From Cheilinus undulatus (Eukaryota; Chordata; Actinopteri; Labriformes; Labridae): a stretch of 64,000 nucleotides of DNA. The notes under the pieces are model-generated. The model was not told where the DNA came from. It searched no databases and saw only the letters and a program-made list of their open reading frames with translations. The DNA is taken from assembly GCF_018320785.1 (NCBI RefSeq), contig NC_054886.1:36867354-36931353 (forward strand). The letters are read 5' to 3'. The position numbers were made by a program, and so were the translations under genes. Of this stretch, positions 37,401 to 48,098 are shown one piece after another (positions within the stretch are counted from its first letter, which is position 1; every line of letters begins with the position of its first letter).

Positions 37401-39587
37401 CAGGGTCACTGTAATTGGAAGGCTAACCCTTTTGCTAATGTGCAACAATGTTTTAGGACAAATGTGCAAGAACTCTAGGACTTTACACTAGGATTAAGAC
37501 AAATGCACAATATCAGCAGTACTTCATGTTAGAGAGTTTTGTGAAAAAATCTGCAAAACACCATTTCTTTATATTAACATGCATTAGGACAATGGTACAA
37601 TAACACTGATACTTTGTTAAATTACATTTATCATTAATATTTTTTTTTCTATTATTCCTTTTTTCTTATTTATTGCTTTTTTAACTCAAATGTACAATAA
37701 TGCCAGTACGTCATATTAGAATGTATCAAAAAAAATGTGCAATAACATGAATACTTTAAAATTAATTACATTTATCAATATTTTTTCTGAACATTCTTTA
37801 TTTCTTTATTGCTTGTCTATTATTTCAGAAATTGCAGTTAGGGTTTTTAAGGTAGTGAGGGTTCGTTAGTTAGGTAGTCAGAATCAGGTGGGTAGAAAGT
37901 CAGGATTAGGTGGGTAGATAGTCAGGATTAGGTGGGTAGATAGTCAGGATTAGGTGGGTAGGAAATCAGGATTAGGTGGGTAGGTAGTCAGGATTAGGTG
38001 GGTAGGTAGTCAGGATTAGGTGGGTAGGAAATCAGGATTAGGTGGGTAGGTAGTCAGGATTAGGTGGGTAGGTAGTCAGGATTAGGTGGGTAGGAAATCA
38101 GGATTAGGTGGGTAGATAGTCAGGATTAGGTGGGTAGGAAATCAGGATTAGGTGGGTAGGAAGTCAGGATTAGGTGGTTAGGTAGTCAGGATTAGGTGGG
38201 TAGGTAGTCAGGATTAGGTGGGTAGGAAATCAGGATTAGGTGGGTAGGTAGTCAGGATTAGGTGGGTAGGAAATCAGGATTAGGTGGGTAGATAGTCAGG
38301 ATTAGGTGGGTAGGTAGTCAGGTAAGGTGGGTAGGAAGTCAGGATTAGGTGGGTAGGTAGTCAGATTAGGTGGGTAGGTAGTCAGGATTAGGTGGGTAGG
38401 TAGTCAGGATTAGGTGGGTAGGTAGTCAGATTAGGTGGGTAGGTAGTCAGGATTAGGTGGTTAGGTAGTCAGGATTAGGTGGGTGGGAAGTCAGGATTAG
38501 GTGGGTAGAAAGTCAGGATTAGGTGGGTAGGTAGTCAGGATTAGGTGGGTAGGTAGTCAGATTAGGTGGGTAGGTAGTCAGGATTAGGTGGGTAGGTAGT
38601 CAGGATAAGGTGGGTAGGTAGTCAGGTTAGGTGGGTAGGTAGTCGGAATTAGGTGGGTCAGTAGTCAGATTAGGTGGGTAGGTAGTCAGATTAGGTGGGT
38701 AGGTAGTCAGGATTAGGTGGGTAGTTATGGATAGTTAAGTGGTAAGGGTAAGATAGATAGTGTTAGTTAGGTAGTAAAGGTTGGTTAGGTGAGTTGATAG
38801 TTTGACCTGTGTTTTTGTGAGGTCACACCCCTTACCTGAGATGATGCCAACGTGAGCCCATCTAAAGAACCTCAGCACAGTGAAAAGGACTTTGCTTGGA
38901 GGCACAATGGGTGGAAGGTTTGGCCAATCAGCATCAAGACAGCCTGGGGAGGCAAGCCCCGCCTCCCAGTGTTCAGTAAATAAGGAAGCAGCATGGCAGA
39001 GGGCAGGGTTAAAGGGTCCGATGTAGGCGTGTCCATAGCCCTCCATATCCCCAAGTTCTGTGAGTGCTAAAAATAGAATAAAATAGAAAATAACATTAAA
39101 AACACGTAAAAACACAATAAAAAAAAGCTTTCGAAAGTTTGGAGTCCAGTACAACATGTCATCAACATTAAATGTGTTTACAAAAAAGACAAGGGCCCTT
39201 AAAAACATCAGGGTTAGGATTAGATAGGTCAGAGTTAAATAACCACAACCCTGACCCTTGCAAAGGTTTAGGCTTAGTTAAACCTAACATTTAATGTTTT
39301 ATTTGTTTTGCCTGAGAAATGTTGTGATTGGCTGACCAACCTTTGGAGGCGGAGCAGTCTTCATCCAATAGTTTGACGTCGTACCAGTACCCTCGGCTCA
39401 GCCCGCTGTCACTCCGTAAACGGGACAATGCCAGGTTAGCCGCTGCTGTTGGCATTGCTCTGGAGAACATGGGGTCACATGTCCACGGTCCAATCAGAGC
39501 CAGTTTAAAAGTTGCAGTCCTGACCTCTATGATGCATAGCAACCACAGACCAACACCTAGCAACCACCTAGACGGCTGCATCCTGAC
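25468..39587 (-). CDS. gucy2d-like: Retinal-type membrane guanylyl cyclase (retGC, 23 coding exons)
   Basis: Coding exons from 5' to 3' (minus strand): 39341-39581, 38836-39066, 37164-37319, 36882-37024, 35148-35303, 34869-35018, 34237-34456, 34053-34128, 33865-33949, 33206-33322, 32867-32950, 31584-31760, 30917-31070, 29949-30092, 29647-29795, 29325-29488, 27909-28032, 27758-27826, 27432-27606, 27177-27275, 26639-26724, 25669-25754, 25468-25555. All phases agree; the sum is 3,174 nt, 1,057 residues, close to the family's roughly 1,100. Family role: makes cGMP in photoreceptor outer segments to restore the light-sensitive current, controlled by GCAP proteins. Domains in order: signal peptide (1-22), ligand-like ectodomain, one membrane segment (about 435-456), pseudokinase domain (about 470-760), coiled-coil linker, cyclase (about 816-1010), short tail. 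The tail word NHGISL-EIP-ERR resembles GUCY2D as I remember it more than GUCY2F, so the paralog call is tentative. An acceptor at 39588/39587 shows a noncoding first exon upstream. Confidence 0.93.
25785..26135. repeat. 34-bp minisatellite in cyclase intron 21
   Basis: About ten copies of ACATTCTACAAACCTACAGC plus TTTATAGAGCCACA. Decayed versions continue to about 26580. Confidence 0.92.
28033..29324. other. Cyclase intron 16, no other feature seen
   Basis: A 1.3-kb intron of AT-rich unique DNA with a T run (28069-28086) and a short TTAGGG-like scrap (near 28775). No exon or transposon was recognised. Confidence 0.5.
30240..30365. repeat. (CATC)n microsatellite
   Basis: CATCCATCCATC with periodic CAAG and CATG interruptions. 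On the minus strand it is (GGAT)n, the usual tail of fish RTE/Rex3 LINEs, and it directly follows a decayed LINE-like segment. Confidence 0.95.
30366..30895 (-). mobile_element. Decayed RTE/Rex3-type LINE fragment
   Basis: Read on the minus strand, it resembles, as I recall it, the start of the Rex3 endonuclease region: TTTTGGGATGTGGAACATC, a CTCCTGGAGTGGGGCTGG stretch, then a tail joined to (GGAT)n. Frames are broken throughout. It lies in cyclase intron 13, in the same orientation as the gene. Confidence 0.5.
32100..32680. repeat. 42-bp TA-rich minisatellite in cyclase intron 11
   Basis: About nine copies of ATGTTAGATGTATATAATGT plus AATTTTAGATATATTTGCTGTA, with decayed copies at the right end. 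Because 42 is divisible by 3 and stops are absent in one frame on each strand, long frames appear on both strands; neither is a gene. Confidence 0.95.
33005..33155. repeat. 32-33-bp minisatellite, about 4 copies
   Basis: Unit TTAACAGATGGTAGAGTTAT plus CAGATAAAAATG, in cyclase intron 10. Confidence 0.9.
33515..33798. repeat. 20-bp minisatellite, about 14 copies
   Basis: Unit GCTAACAGTGTTGAGGCTCT with AACTGTGTCG variants, in cyclase intron 9. Confidence 0.95.
35520..36810. repeat. 26-bp (2 x 13) minisatellite in cyclase intron 4
   Basis: Unit GCAGTTTATCAAG + GAGGTCTATCAGG, about 45 copies; two related 13-mers alternate. The long plus-strand frames rich in VYQGGLS and RRSIRA are translations of it. 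A poly-G run sits at 36756-36766. Confidence 0.95.
36837..36899 (-). other. gucy2d-like: Tandem duplication of an exon-intron junction
   Basis: GGTCACCTTGTACGGCATGG (36837-) and GGTCACCTGGTATGGCATGG (36876-) are 39 bp apart. On the minus strand both read TATGCCATGCC..., then a Tyr codon, Cys/Lys-side AG and a GTGACC donor. Use of the downstream donor would add exactly 13 codons in frame to exon 4. Confidence 0.7.
37855..38735. repeat. 22-bp minisatellite in cyclase intron 2
   Basis: Unit TAGGTAGTCAGGATTAGGTGGG, about 39 copies, with GGAAATCAGG variants. It is G-rich on + (no C except in TCA). Confidence 0.96.
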
Positions 39588-39709
39588 CTGGAAACAAAAG
39601 AAATATAATAATTAAATTAAACAAAATCATTAAGTTTACTTCCAAAAGAAAAAACATGACATGTCCTCATACCACTAGGGGGCGCTAAGACGGTGTTTTT
39701 ATGACACGA

Positions 39710-39900
39710 TATATTCAGGGGGTCATCATTTACATCGTGGTAGTCCTATAGGGGGGTTATCCTTTAGACCCTGGCAGTCCTATAGGGGGTCATCATTTAG
39801 ACCCTGGTAGTCCTATAGGGGGTCATCATTTAGACCCCGGTAGTCCTATAGGGGGTCATCATTCAGACCCTGGTAATCCTATAGGGGGTCATCGTTTTGT
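39710..39900. repeat. 33-bp minisatellite, 5-6 copies
   Basis: Unit GTCCTATAGGGGGTCATCAT plus TTAGACCCTGGTA, upstream of the cyclase ATG, inside the predicted first (noncoding) intron. Confidence 0.92.
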
Positions 39901-40434
39901 TTCTGTGTTCAAAGTAAAATAATGTTAGCCTCCAAAATAAATCTAGGATGATTGGAAAGCTGGGTTAAACCTTTTTTATTTTTTTAACAGCAGTTGGTAA
40001 ATCCTTTTTTAAAATGGCATTTTCATGGGGGAATATTAATTTGGTTATCATTTGTATATTTTTGAAAACCTCTAAAAGTTTGGGTCATATCTGCGACCCA
40101 GAAGGTTTTCAAACTTTCTGACAGAACTGTTAAAGTCTTTGGTTTCTGGGCAGGCCTAGAACCTCAGAATAAAATACTACAACAAACAACTGTGTAGTGT
40201 TTGTATGATCAGCTTTATCACAGAGGTTTCCATCTACACAAATGACACAATGAACTTTTTCTCTCTCTCAGACTCTGACCCAGCTGACTGGCCTGACCTT
40301 TGACCTCTAATCCTCCCGTTAACACTGACTGACCGTTTTAGCTAACACCAAACAGAGCTAAGGTAGATAAAAATAGCATCAATGCTAACGCTCTTAAGAC
40401 AAGCTAAGAGACAGGATACAATTACGAAAACCCC

Positions 40435-40830
40435 CAAACCCATTTCATAACCCATACCAGACCATCTCAGAGACCTGACCCTTTACCATGACCCCGATCA
40501 TTCATAACCCCTACCAGAACATCTCAGAGACCTGACCCTTTACCATGACCAGGGTCATTTATAACCCCTACCAGACCATCTCAGAGACCTGACCCTTTAC
40601 CATGACCAGGGTCATTTATAACCCCTACCAGACCATCTCAGAGACCTGACCCTTTACCATGACCCCGATCATTCATAACCCCTACCAGACCATCTCAGAG
40701 ACCTGACCCTTAACATGACCCCGATCATTCATAACCCCTACCAGACCATCTCAGAGACCTGACCCTTTACCATGACCCCGATCATTCATAACCCCTACCA
40801 GACCATCTCAGAGACCTGACCCAGTAATAT
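40435..40830. repeat. 57-bp minisatellite, about 7 copies
   Basis: Unit CATAACCCCTACCAGACCAT, CTCAGAGACCTGACCCTTTA, CCATGACCCCGATCATT. Confidence 0.93.
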
Positions 40831-40861
40831 GACTTGGACTGGTCCCTCACAAAAGCCCTAC

Positions 40862-40990
40862 CTGCAGACATCCTCATCCCAGTCCTCTTTGTCTCTGTAA
40901 TGGTTCTGGTTTTTGTTCTGGCTCCTATTCAATAGAGCTGGTGGCACTCATGTGATTACACAGAGTCACTGATCTATTAATATAGTCTGT
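40862..40990 (-). promoter_or_regulatory. gucy2d-like: Possible cyclase first (noncoding) exon and promoter
   Basis: On the minus strand GATGTCTGCAG|GTAGGG at 40862/40861 is a strong donor that could join the acceptor at 39588/39587 next to the ATG. Just upstream, GTGTAATCACATG resembles a homeodomain (CRX-like TAATC) site, which would fit a photoreceptor gene. No transcript evidence; exon start unknown. Confidence 0.3.
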
Positions 40991-41009
40991 GATTGATTCA
41001 TACAGTCTT

Positions 41010-41300
41010 AAAGGGGACATATTATGCAAAAATCACTTCTCAGGCTTCTATAACAAAAAAATGTGCCCCTGTCCTCAAATACTAAAAAATCCTGTCCCCC
41101 TTCCATTTCTCACTCTTTCAGAAAATGTGTGCTGAAACAAGCCGTTCTCAGGATTTTACCCTGGTGACCTCATGTGGGGAGCAAACCTTGCCCCCAGGTT
41201 TGGTTGGCCCGCCCAACTTGGGAGAAAGTTCCTCCCTCCTCTACTGATCTTCCTCTCAGCTACCAGCTGAGACGCTGGATAGCTCAGTGGGTTACCCTGC
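41010..41300. mobile_element. Probable short dispersed element with tRNA-like scrap
   Basis: It begins AAAGGGGACATATTATGC, a sequence I associate with dispersed fish/amphibian repeats. Near 41275 GCTGGATAGCTCAGTGGGTTA resembles a tRNA-derived SINE head (A-box region) and is cut off by CCCTAA-like sequence and the 20-bp satellite. Class uncertain. Confidence 0.35.
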
Positions 41301-41307
41301 TAACCCT

Positions 41308-43888
41308 AACCCTATTGATACAGTCTGTAACCTATTGATACAGTCTGTAACCTATTGATACAGTCTGTAATCTATTGATACAGTCTGTAACCTATTGATA
41401 CAGTCTGTAACCTATTGATACAGTCTGTAATCTATTGATACAGTCTGTAACCTATTGATACAGTCTGTAATTTATTGATACAGTCTGTAATCTATTGATA
41501 CAGTCTGTTATCTATTGATACAGTCTGTAATCTATTGATACAGTCTGTTATCTATTGATACAGTCTGTAATCTATTGATACAGTCTGTAATCTATTGATA
41601 CAGTCTGTAACCTATTGATACAGTCTGTTATCTATTGATACAGTCTGTAATCTATTGATACAGTCTGTAACCTATTGATACAGTCTGTAATTTATTGATA
41701 CAGTCTGTAATCTATTGATACAGTCTGTAATCTATTGATACAGTCTGTAATCTATTGATACAGTCTGTAATCTATTGATACAGTCTGTTATCTATTGATA
41801 CAGTCTGTAATCTATTGATAGTCTGTAATCTATTGATACAGTCTGTAACCTATTGATACAGTCTGTAATTTATTGATACAGTCTGTAATCTATTGATACA
41901 GTCTGTAATCTATTGATACAGTCTGTTATCTATTGATACAGTCTGTAATCTATTGATACAGTCTGTAATCTATTGATACAGTCTGTAATCTATTGATACA
42001 GTCTGTTATCTATTGATACAGTCTGTAATCTATTGATACAGTCTGTAATCTATTGATACAGTCTGTAATCTATTGATACAGTCTGTTATCTATTGATACA
42101 GTCTGTAATCTATTGATACAGTCTGTAACCTATTGATACAGTCTGTAACCTATTGATACAGTCTGTAACCTATTGATACAGTCTGTAATCTATTGATACA
42201 GTCTGTAACCTATTGATACAGTCTGTAATCTATTGATACAGTCTGTAACCTATTGATACAGTCTGTAATCTATTGATACAGTCTGTAATCTATTGATACA
42301 GTCTGTTATCTATTGATACAGTCTGTAATCTATTGATACAGTCTGTAATCTATTGATACAGTCTGTAATCTATTGATACAGTCTGTTATCTATTGATACA
42401 GTCTGTAACCTATTGATACAGTCTGTAACCTATTGATACAGTCTGTAAACTATTGATACAGTCTGTTATCTATTGATACAGTCTGTAATCTATTGATACA
42501 GTCTGTAACCTATTGATACAGTCTGTTATGTATTGATACAGTCTGTAATCTATTGATACAGTCTGTAACCTATTGATACAGTCTGTAATCTATTGATACA
42601 GTCTGTTATGTATTGATACAGTCTGTAATCTATTGATACAGTCTGTTATCTATTGATACAGTCTGTAATCTATTGATACAGTCTGTTATGTATTGATACA
42701 GTCTGTAATCTATTGATACAGTCTGTAATCTATTGATACAGTCTGTAATCTATTGATACAGTCTGTAATCTATTGATGCAGTCTGTAATCTATTGATGCA
42801 GTCTGTAATCTATTGATACAGTCTGTAATCAATTGATGCAGTCTGTAATCTATTGATACAGTCTGTAATCTATTGATACAGTCTGTAATCTATTGATGCA
42901 GTCTGTAATCTATTGATGCAGTCTGTAATCTATTGATACGGTCTGTAATCTATTGATACAGTCTGTAATCTATTGATACAGTCTGTTATGTATTGATACA
43001 GTCTGTAATCTATTGATACAGTCTGTTATCTATTGATACAGTCTGTTATGTATTGATGCAGTCTGTAATCTATTGATACAGTCTGTTATGTATTGATACA
43101 GTCTGTTATGTATTGATACAGTCTGTTATCTATTGATACAGTCTGTAACCTATTGATACAGTCTGTTATCTATTGATACAGTCTGTAACCTATTGATACA
43201 GTCTGTAACCTATTGATACAGTCTGTAATCTATTGATACAGTCTGTTATCTATTGATACAGTCTGTTATCTATTGATACAGTCTGTTATCTATTGATACA
43301 GTCTGTAACCTATTGATACAGTCTGTTATCTATTGATACAGTCTGTAACCTATTGATACAGTCTGTAATCTATTGATACAGTCTGTTATGTATTGATACA
43401 GTCTGTAATCTATTGATACAGTCTGTTATCTATTGATACAGTCTGTTATGTATTGATGCAGTCTGTAATCTATTGATACAGTCTGTTATGTATTGATACA
43501 GTCTGTTATGTATTGATACAGTCTGTTATCTATTGATACAGTCTGTAACCTATTGATACAGTCTGTTATCTATTGATACAGTCTGTAACCTATTGATACA
43601 GTCTGTAATCTATTGATACAGTCTGTTATGTATTGATACAGTCTGTTATGTATTGATACAGTCTGTTATGTATTGATACAGTCTGTTATCTATTGATACA
43701 GTCTGTAACCTATTGATACAGTCTGTTATCTATTGATACAGTCTGTTATGTATTGATACAGTCTGTAACCTATTGATACAGTCTGTAACCTATTGATACA
43801 GTCTGTTATGTATTGATACAGTCTGTAATCTATTGATACAGTCTGTAATCTATTGATACAGTCTGTAATCTATTGATACAGTCTGTTA
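41308..43888. repeat. 20-bp satellite, about 129 copies
   Basis: Unit CAGTCTGTAATCTATTGATA. Variants of the middle word are AACC, AATC, TTATC and TTATG, with ATGCA instead of ATACA in some. One unit at 41811-41826 is shortened by 4 bp. Variant order repeats at larger scale. Confidence 0.98.
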
Positions 43889-43889
43889 G

Positions 43890-44690
43890 ATAAGTAGAAG
43901 GAGTTTATTGTTTGTTGTTGGTTAAAGTGCTATGGTTGTCTGTAATGTTTTATTAACTTCCTGCTCAGTGACAGATAAGGAGAAGGAAACAGTCACACTT
44001 TCATTTAATAATCTGTCCTAAAGTGACCCGGTTTACCTGAGAAGTGTACCTGAGAGTACATAGTAGGAGGAACTCTGAACATTTTAGCCATTTTTAATCA
44101 CAAAAAAGAAACTGAGAATATCCTGTTGACCTTAGAATATATGTGAAAATGCCATTTGAAGGGACTCTGCCAGACATGAGTGACCAATTTTACATTTTTT
44201 GGTGTAGCATGCCAAATGATTTTTTGAAAATACTGTAGTGGGCGCCACTGAGCCGTTATGCTCTGCCCTCCAACAAAATCAATATCAATCCTTCAGTGAA
44301 TGTTTACCATGTTTCAAAGCTCTACACATATTCTAGACCTGAGAATTGTACTTCCTGTTTTATGGCAAACAAAAGAAATCACCCTGGCCACACCCTTTGA
44401 AGAACAAACATCATGAATGACATCTCATCTGTGTTTTGTCTTCTTGTTATGTCTCTAAGGTGCTGTTGTTTGTATAAATGCCCTAAGGTGTCTAATATCC
44501 CCAGTTTTACAAAAATTAAAAAGGCAGCCTTCCTGTTCATTTAAAGGTATAGTCCCAAACACTTTTCTATAAATCCTGAGATGATACATATGGCCTGAAA
44601 TTTCAAAATCCAAGCTTAAGCCTACTGTGGAGATTTTGGTCAATATTGTAGGGGGTTCCACTGAGCCAAAAGGCCAAACCCACCTACAGG
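43890..44690. other. Unique AT-rich sequence, no gene seen
   Basis: About 800 bp with no recognised exon or transposon signature. Parts (44040-44280 and 44500-44660) read like decayed dispersed repeats, sharing words such as TTTTAGCCATTTTTAATCAC, but I cannot name a family. Confidence 0.35.
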
Positions 44691-45300
44691 ATAACAACCC
44701 CACAAACCCCCCAAACAGGACAACAACATCACCAAAGACCCCTGGAACAGGATAACAACACCACAACCCCCCCCCCAAACAGGACGACAACATCACCAAA
44801 GACCCCTGGAACAGGATAACAACACCACAACCCCCCCCCCAAACAGGACGACAACATCACCAAAGACCCCTGGAACAGGACAACATCCCCACAAACCCCC
44901 CAAACAGGACAACAACATCACCAAAGACCCCTGGAACAGGACAACATCCCCACAAACCCCCCAAACAGGACGACAACATCACCAAAGACCCCTGGAACAG
45001 GACAACATCCCCACAAACCCCCCAAACAGGACAACAACATCACCAAAGACCCCTGGAACAGGATAACATCCCCACAAACCCCCCAAACAGGACAACAACA
45101 TCACCAAAGACCCCTGGAACAGGATAACAACACCACAACCCCCCCCCCCCCCCAAACAGGACGACAACATCACCAAAGACCCCTGGAACAGGACAACATC
45201 CCCACAAACCCCCCAAACAGGACAACAACATCACCAAAGACCCCTGGAACAGGATAACATCCCCACAAACCCCCCAAACAGGATGACAACATCACCAAAG
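44690..45300. repeat. C-rich minisatellite of about 61-65 bp, 10 copies
   Basis: Unit ACAGGACAACAACATCACCA, AAGACCCCTGGAACAGG, ATAACATCCCCACAAACCCCCC, with a variable C run (6 to 15). Words (ACAACA, GACCCCTGGAACAGGA) are shared with the 30-bp satellite at 45870, so the two are probably related. Confidence 0.93.
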
Positions 45301-45830
45301 GACCCTGAACAGGATCCTTTGGAAAGCAGATGGATACGCCCGTTTTCCTTGTTTCTCACTGGTTATTCCATCTCTCAAAGCTCCCTTCTGAACTGTTTGG
45401 GCCCAGTTAGAAATGTGACAGGGCCAATCAGCGACGAGGGGCAGTACTTTCAGGCACAGCAGAGTGGCGACGTAAACAAGCAGCAACACTTTGCTGCACT
45501 TTAGCAGCAACGTGAATGCTGCTAAAGTGCTAGTTTTATTATGACATTTCCTTTTTAAAAGAAGAACAGAGAACTGCAGTGAGTTGGTTTCTTTTCAAAA
45601 ATGACAAAAGTTGTGTACTAACATGTCTATTATCACCATATTTTCCATTATTTCTCCAAAGCGGTGCACGCGCAGCTCAATGGCGGCTACATCACGTGTT
45701 TTGTTGCTCTGATGGCCCATAGAGATGTGACATAACATTCATCCAATCACGTTTTTTTCAAAGTTTCTGCCTTTTCTCAAACGTTTCCTATAGAAGCTTT
45801 CCCAGATGGATGTGAGAAACAGGTTAGAAC
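45301..45830. mobile_element. Probable dispersed element between two satellites
   Basis: It contains GGAAAGCAGATGGATACGCC, GGGCCAATCAGCGACGAGG and CTCAATGGCGGCTACATCA. I recall these as recurring fish repeat words but cannot assign a superfamily. No long frame belongs to a known protein. Confidence 0.3.
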
Positions 45831-45869
45831 AGGATAACAACATGACCAAAAGACCCCCAAATTCACCCC

Positions 45870-47905
45870 TGGAACAGGAACACAACAACATGAGACCCCT
45901 GGAATAGGACCACAACAACATGAGACCCCTGAAAAAGGACCACAACAACATGAGACCCCTGGAATAGGACCACAACAACATGAGACCCCTGAAACAGGAC
46001 CACAACAACATGAGACCCCTGGAACAGGACCACAACAACATGAGACCCCTGGAACAGGACCACAACAACATGAGACCCCTGGAATAGGACCACAACAACA
46101 TGAGACCCCTGAAACAGGACCACAACAACATGAGACCCCTGAAACAGGACCACAACAACATGAGACCCCTGGAATAGGAACACAACAACATGAGACCCTT
46201 GGAACAGGACCACAACAACATCAGACCCCTGGAATAGGAACACAACAACATCAGACCCCTGAAACAGGACCACAACAACATGAGACCCCTGGAACAGGAC
46301 CACAACAACATGAGACCCCTGGAATAGGAACACAACAACATCAGACCCCTGAAACAGGACCACAACAACATGAGACCCCTGAAACAGGACCACAACAACA
46401 TGAGACCCCTGGAACAGGACCACAACAACATGAGACCCCTGGAATAGGAACACAACAACATGAGACCCCTGGAATAGGACCACAACAACATCAGACCCCT
46501 GGAATAGGACCACAACAACATGAGACCCCTGGAATAGGACTACAACAACATCAGACCCCTGAAACAGGACCACAACAACATGAGACCCCTGGAACAGGAC
46601 CACAACAACATGAGACCCCTGGAACAGGACCACAACAACATGAGACCCCTGTAATAGGAACACAACAACATCAGACCCCTGAAACAGGACCACAACAACA
46701 TGAGACCCCTGGAATAGGACCACAACAACATGAGACCCCTGGAATAGGACCACAACAACATGAGACCCCTGAAACAGGACCACAACAACATGAGACCCCT
46801 GGAATAGGACCACAACAACATGAGACCCCTGGAATAGGACCACAACAACATGAGACCCCTGGAATAGGAACACAACAACATGAGACCCCTGGAATAGGAC
46901 CACAACAACATGAGACCCCTGAAAAAGGACCACAACAACATGAGACCCCTGGAATAGGAACACAACAACATCAGACCCCTGAAACAGGACCACAACAACA
47001 TCAGACCCCTGAAACAGGACCACAACAACATGAGACCCCTGGAACAGGACCACAACAACATGAGACCCCTGGAATAGGAACACAACAACATGAGACCCCT
47101 GGAATAGGACCACAACAACATGAGACCCCTGGAATAGGAACACAACAACATGAGACCCCTGGAATAGGACTACAACAACATCAGACCCCTGAAACAGGAC
47201 CACAACAACATGAGACCCCTGGAACAGGACCACAACAACATGAGACCCCTGGAACAGGACCACAACAACATGAGACCCCTGGAATAGGAACACAACAACA
47301 TCAGACCCCTGAAACAGGACCACAACAACATGAGACCCCTGGAATAGGAACACAACAACATGAGACCCCTGGAATAGGACCACAACAACATGAGACCCCT
47401 GAAACAGGACCACAACAACATGAGACCCCTGGAATAGGACCACAACAACATGAGACCCCTGGAATAGGACCACAACAACATGAGACCCCTGGAATAGGAA
47501 CACAACAACATGAGACCCCTGGAATAGGACCACAACAACATGAGACCCCTGAAAAAGGACCACAACAACATGAGACCCCTGGAATAGGACCACAACAACA
47601 TGAGACCCCTGAAACAGGACCACAACAACATGAGACCCCTGGAACAGGACCACAACAACATGAGACCCCTGGAACAGGACCACAACAACATGAGACCCCT
47701 GTAATAGGACCACAACAACATGAGACCCCTGAAACAGGACCACAACAACATGAGACCCCTGGAATAGGAACACAACAACATGAGACCCCTGGAATAGGAC
47801 CACAACAACATGAGACCCCTGGAATAGGACCACAACAACATGAGACCCCTGGAACAGGACCACAACAACATGAGACCCCTGGAACAGGACCACACCACCA
47901 CCCCC
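45870..47905. repeat. 30-bp satellite, about 67 copies
   Basis: Unit GGAATAGGACCACAACAACA plus TGAGACCCCT, with variants GGAACAGG, GAAACAGG, GAACAC and CATCAGA. Units are exactly 30 bp throughout, so all frames stay open; the minus-strand frame of 689 codons is an artefact of this. Confidence 0.98.
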
Positions 47906-48098
47906 TGGAGGTAAGAGGGTAAGCAGCAACACATCTCAAAAAAGTAGGTACAAGGCAACAAAGGATGGAAAAGTAAGTGGTACTAATGAAAAACAGCTGG
48001 AGTAGCATTTTGACACTAATGAGGTTAATTATCAACAGGTCAGTCACCAGACTTGGTATAAAAGGAGCATTTTAGAGAGGCAGAGTCTCTCAGAAGTA

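Larger units (their letters stand above)
34237..39587 (-). other. gucy2d-like: Cyclase ectodomain exons (1-7)
   Basis: Residues 1-432. The start is [16 protein letters not shown], a clear signal peptide, followed by [14 protein letters not shown], the retGC N-terminal signature (GPW-CDP-FSRA). [14 protein letters not shown] (exon 6) and [13 protein letters not shown] (exon 7) match retGC landmarks before the membrane segment. The first intron donor (AAAG|GTTGGT) is weak. Exon 2 could start 9 nt later (CAG|AAC) without changing frame. The first introns, within the N-terminal third, carry a 22-bp and a 26-bp minisatellite. Confidence 0.85.

Noticed and set aside
45863-47932. Minus-strand open frame of 689 codons (VVVLFQGSH repeats) and overlapping frames of 203-263 codons
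   Set aside because: The 30-bp unit is divisible by three and free of stops, so three frames stay open. No start context, domain or non-repeat part; it is satellite DNA.
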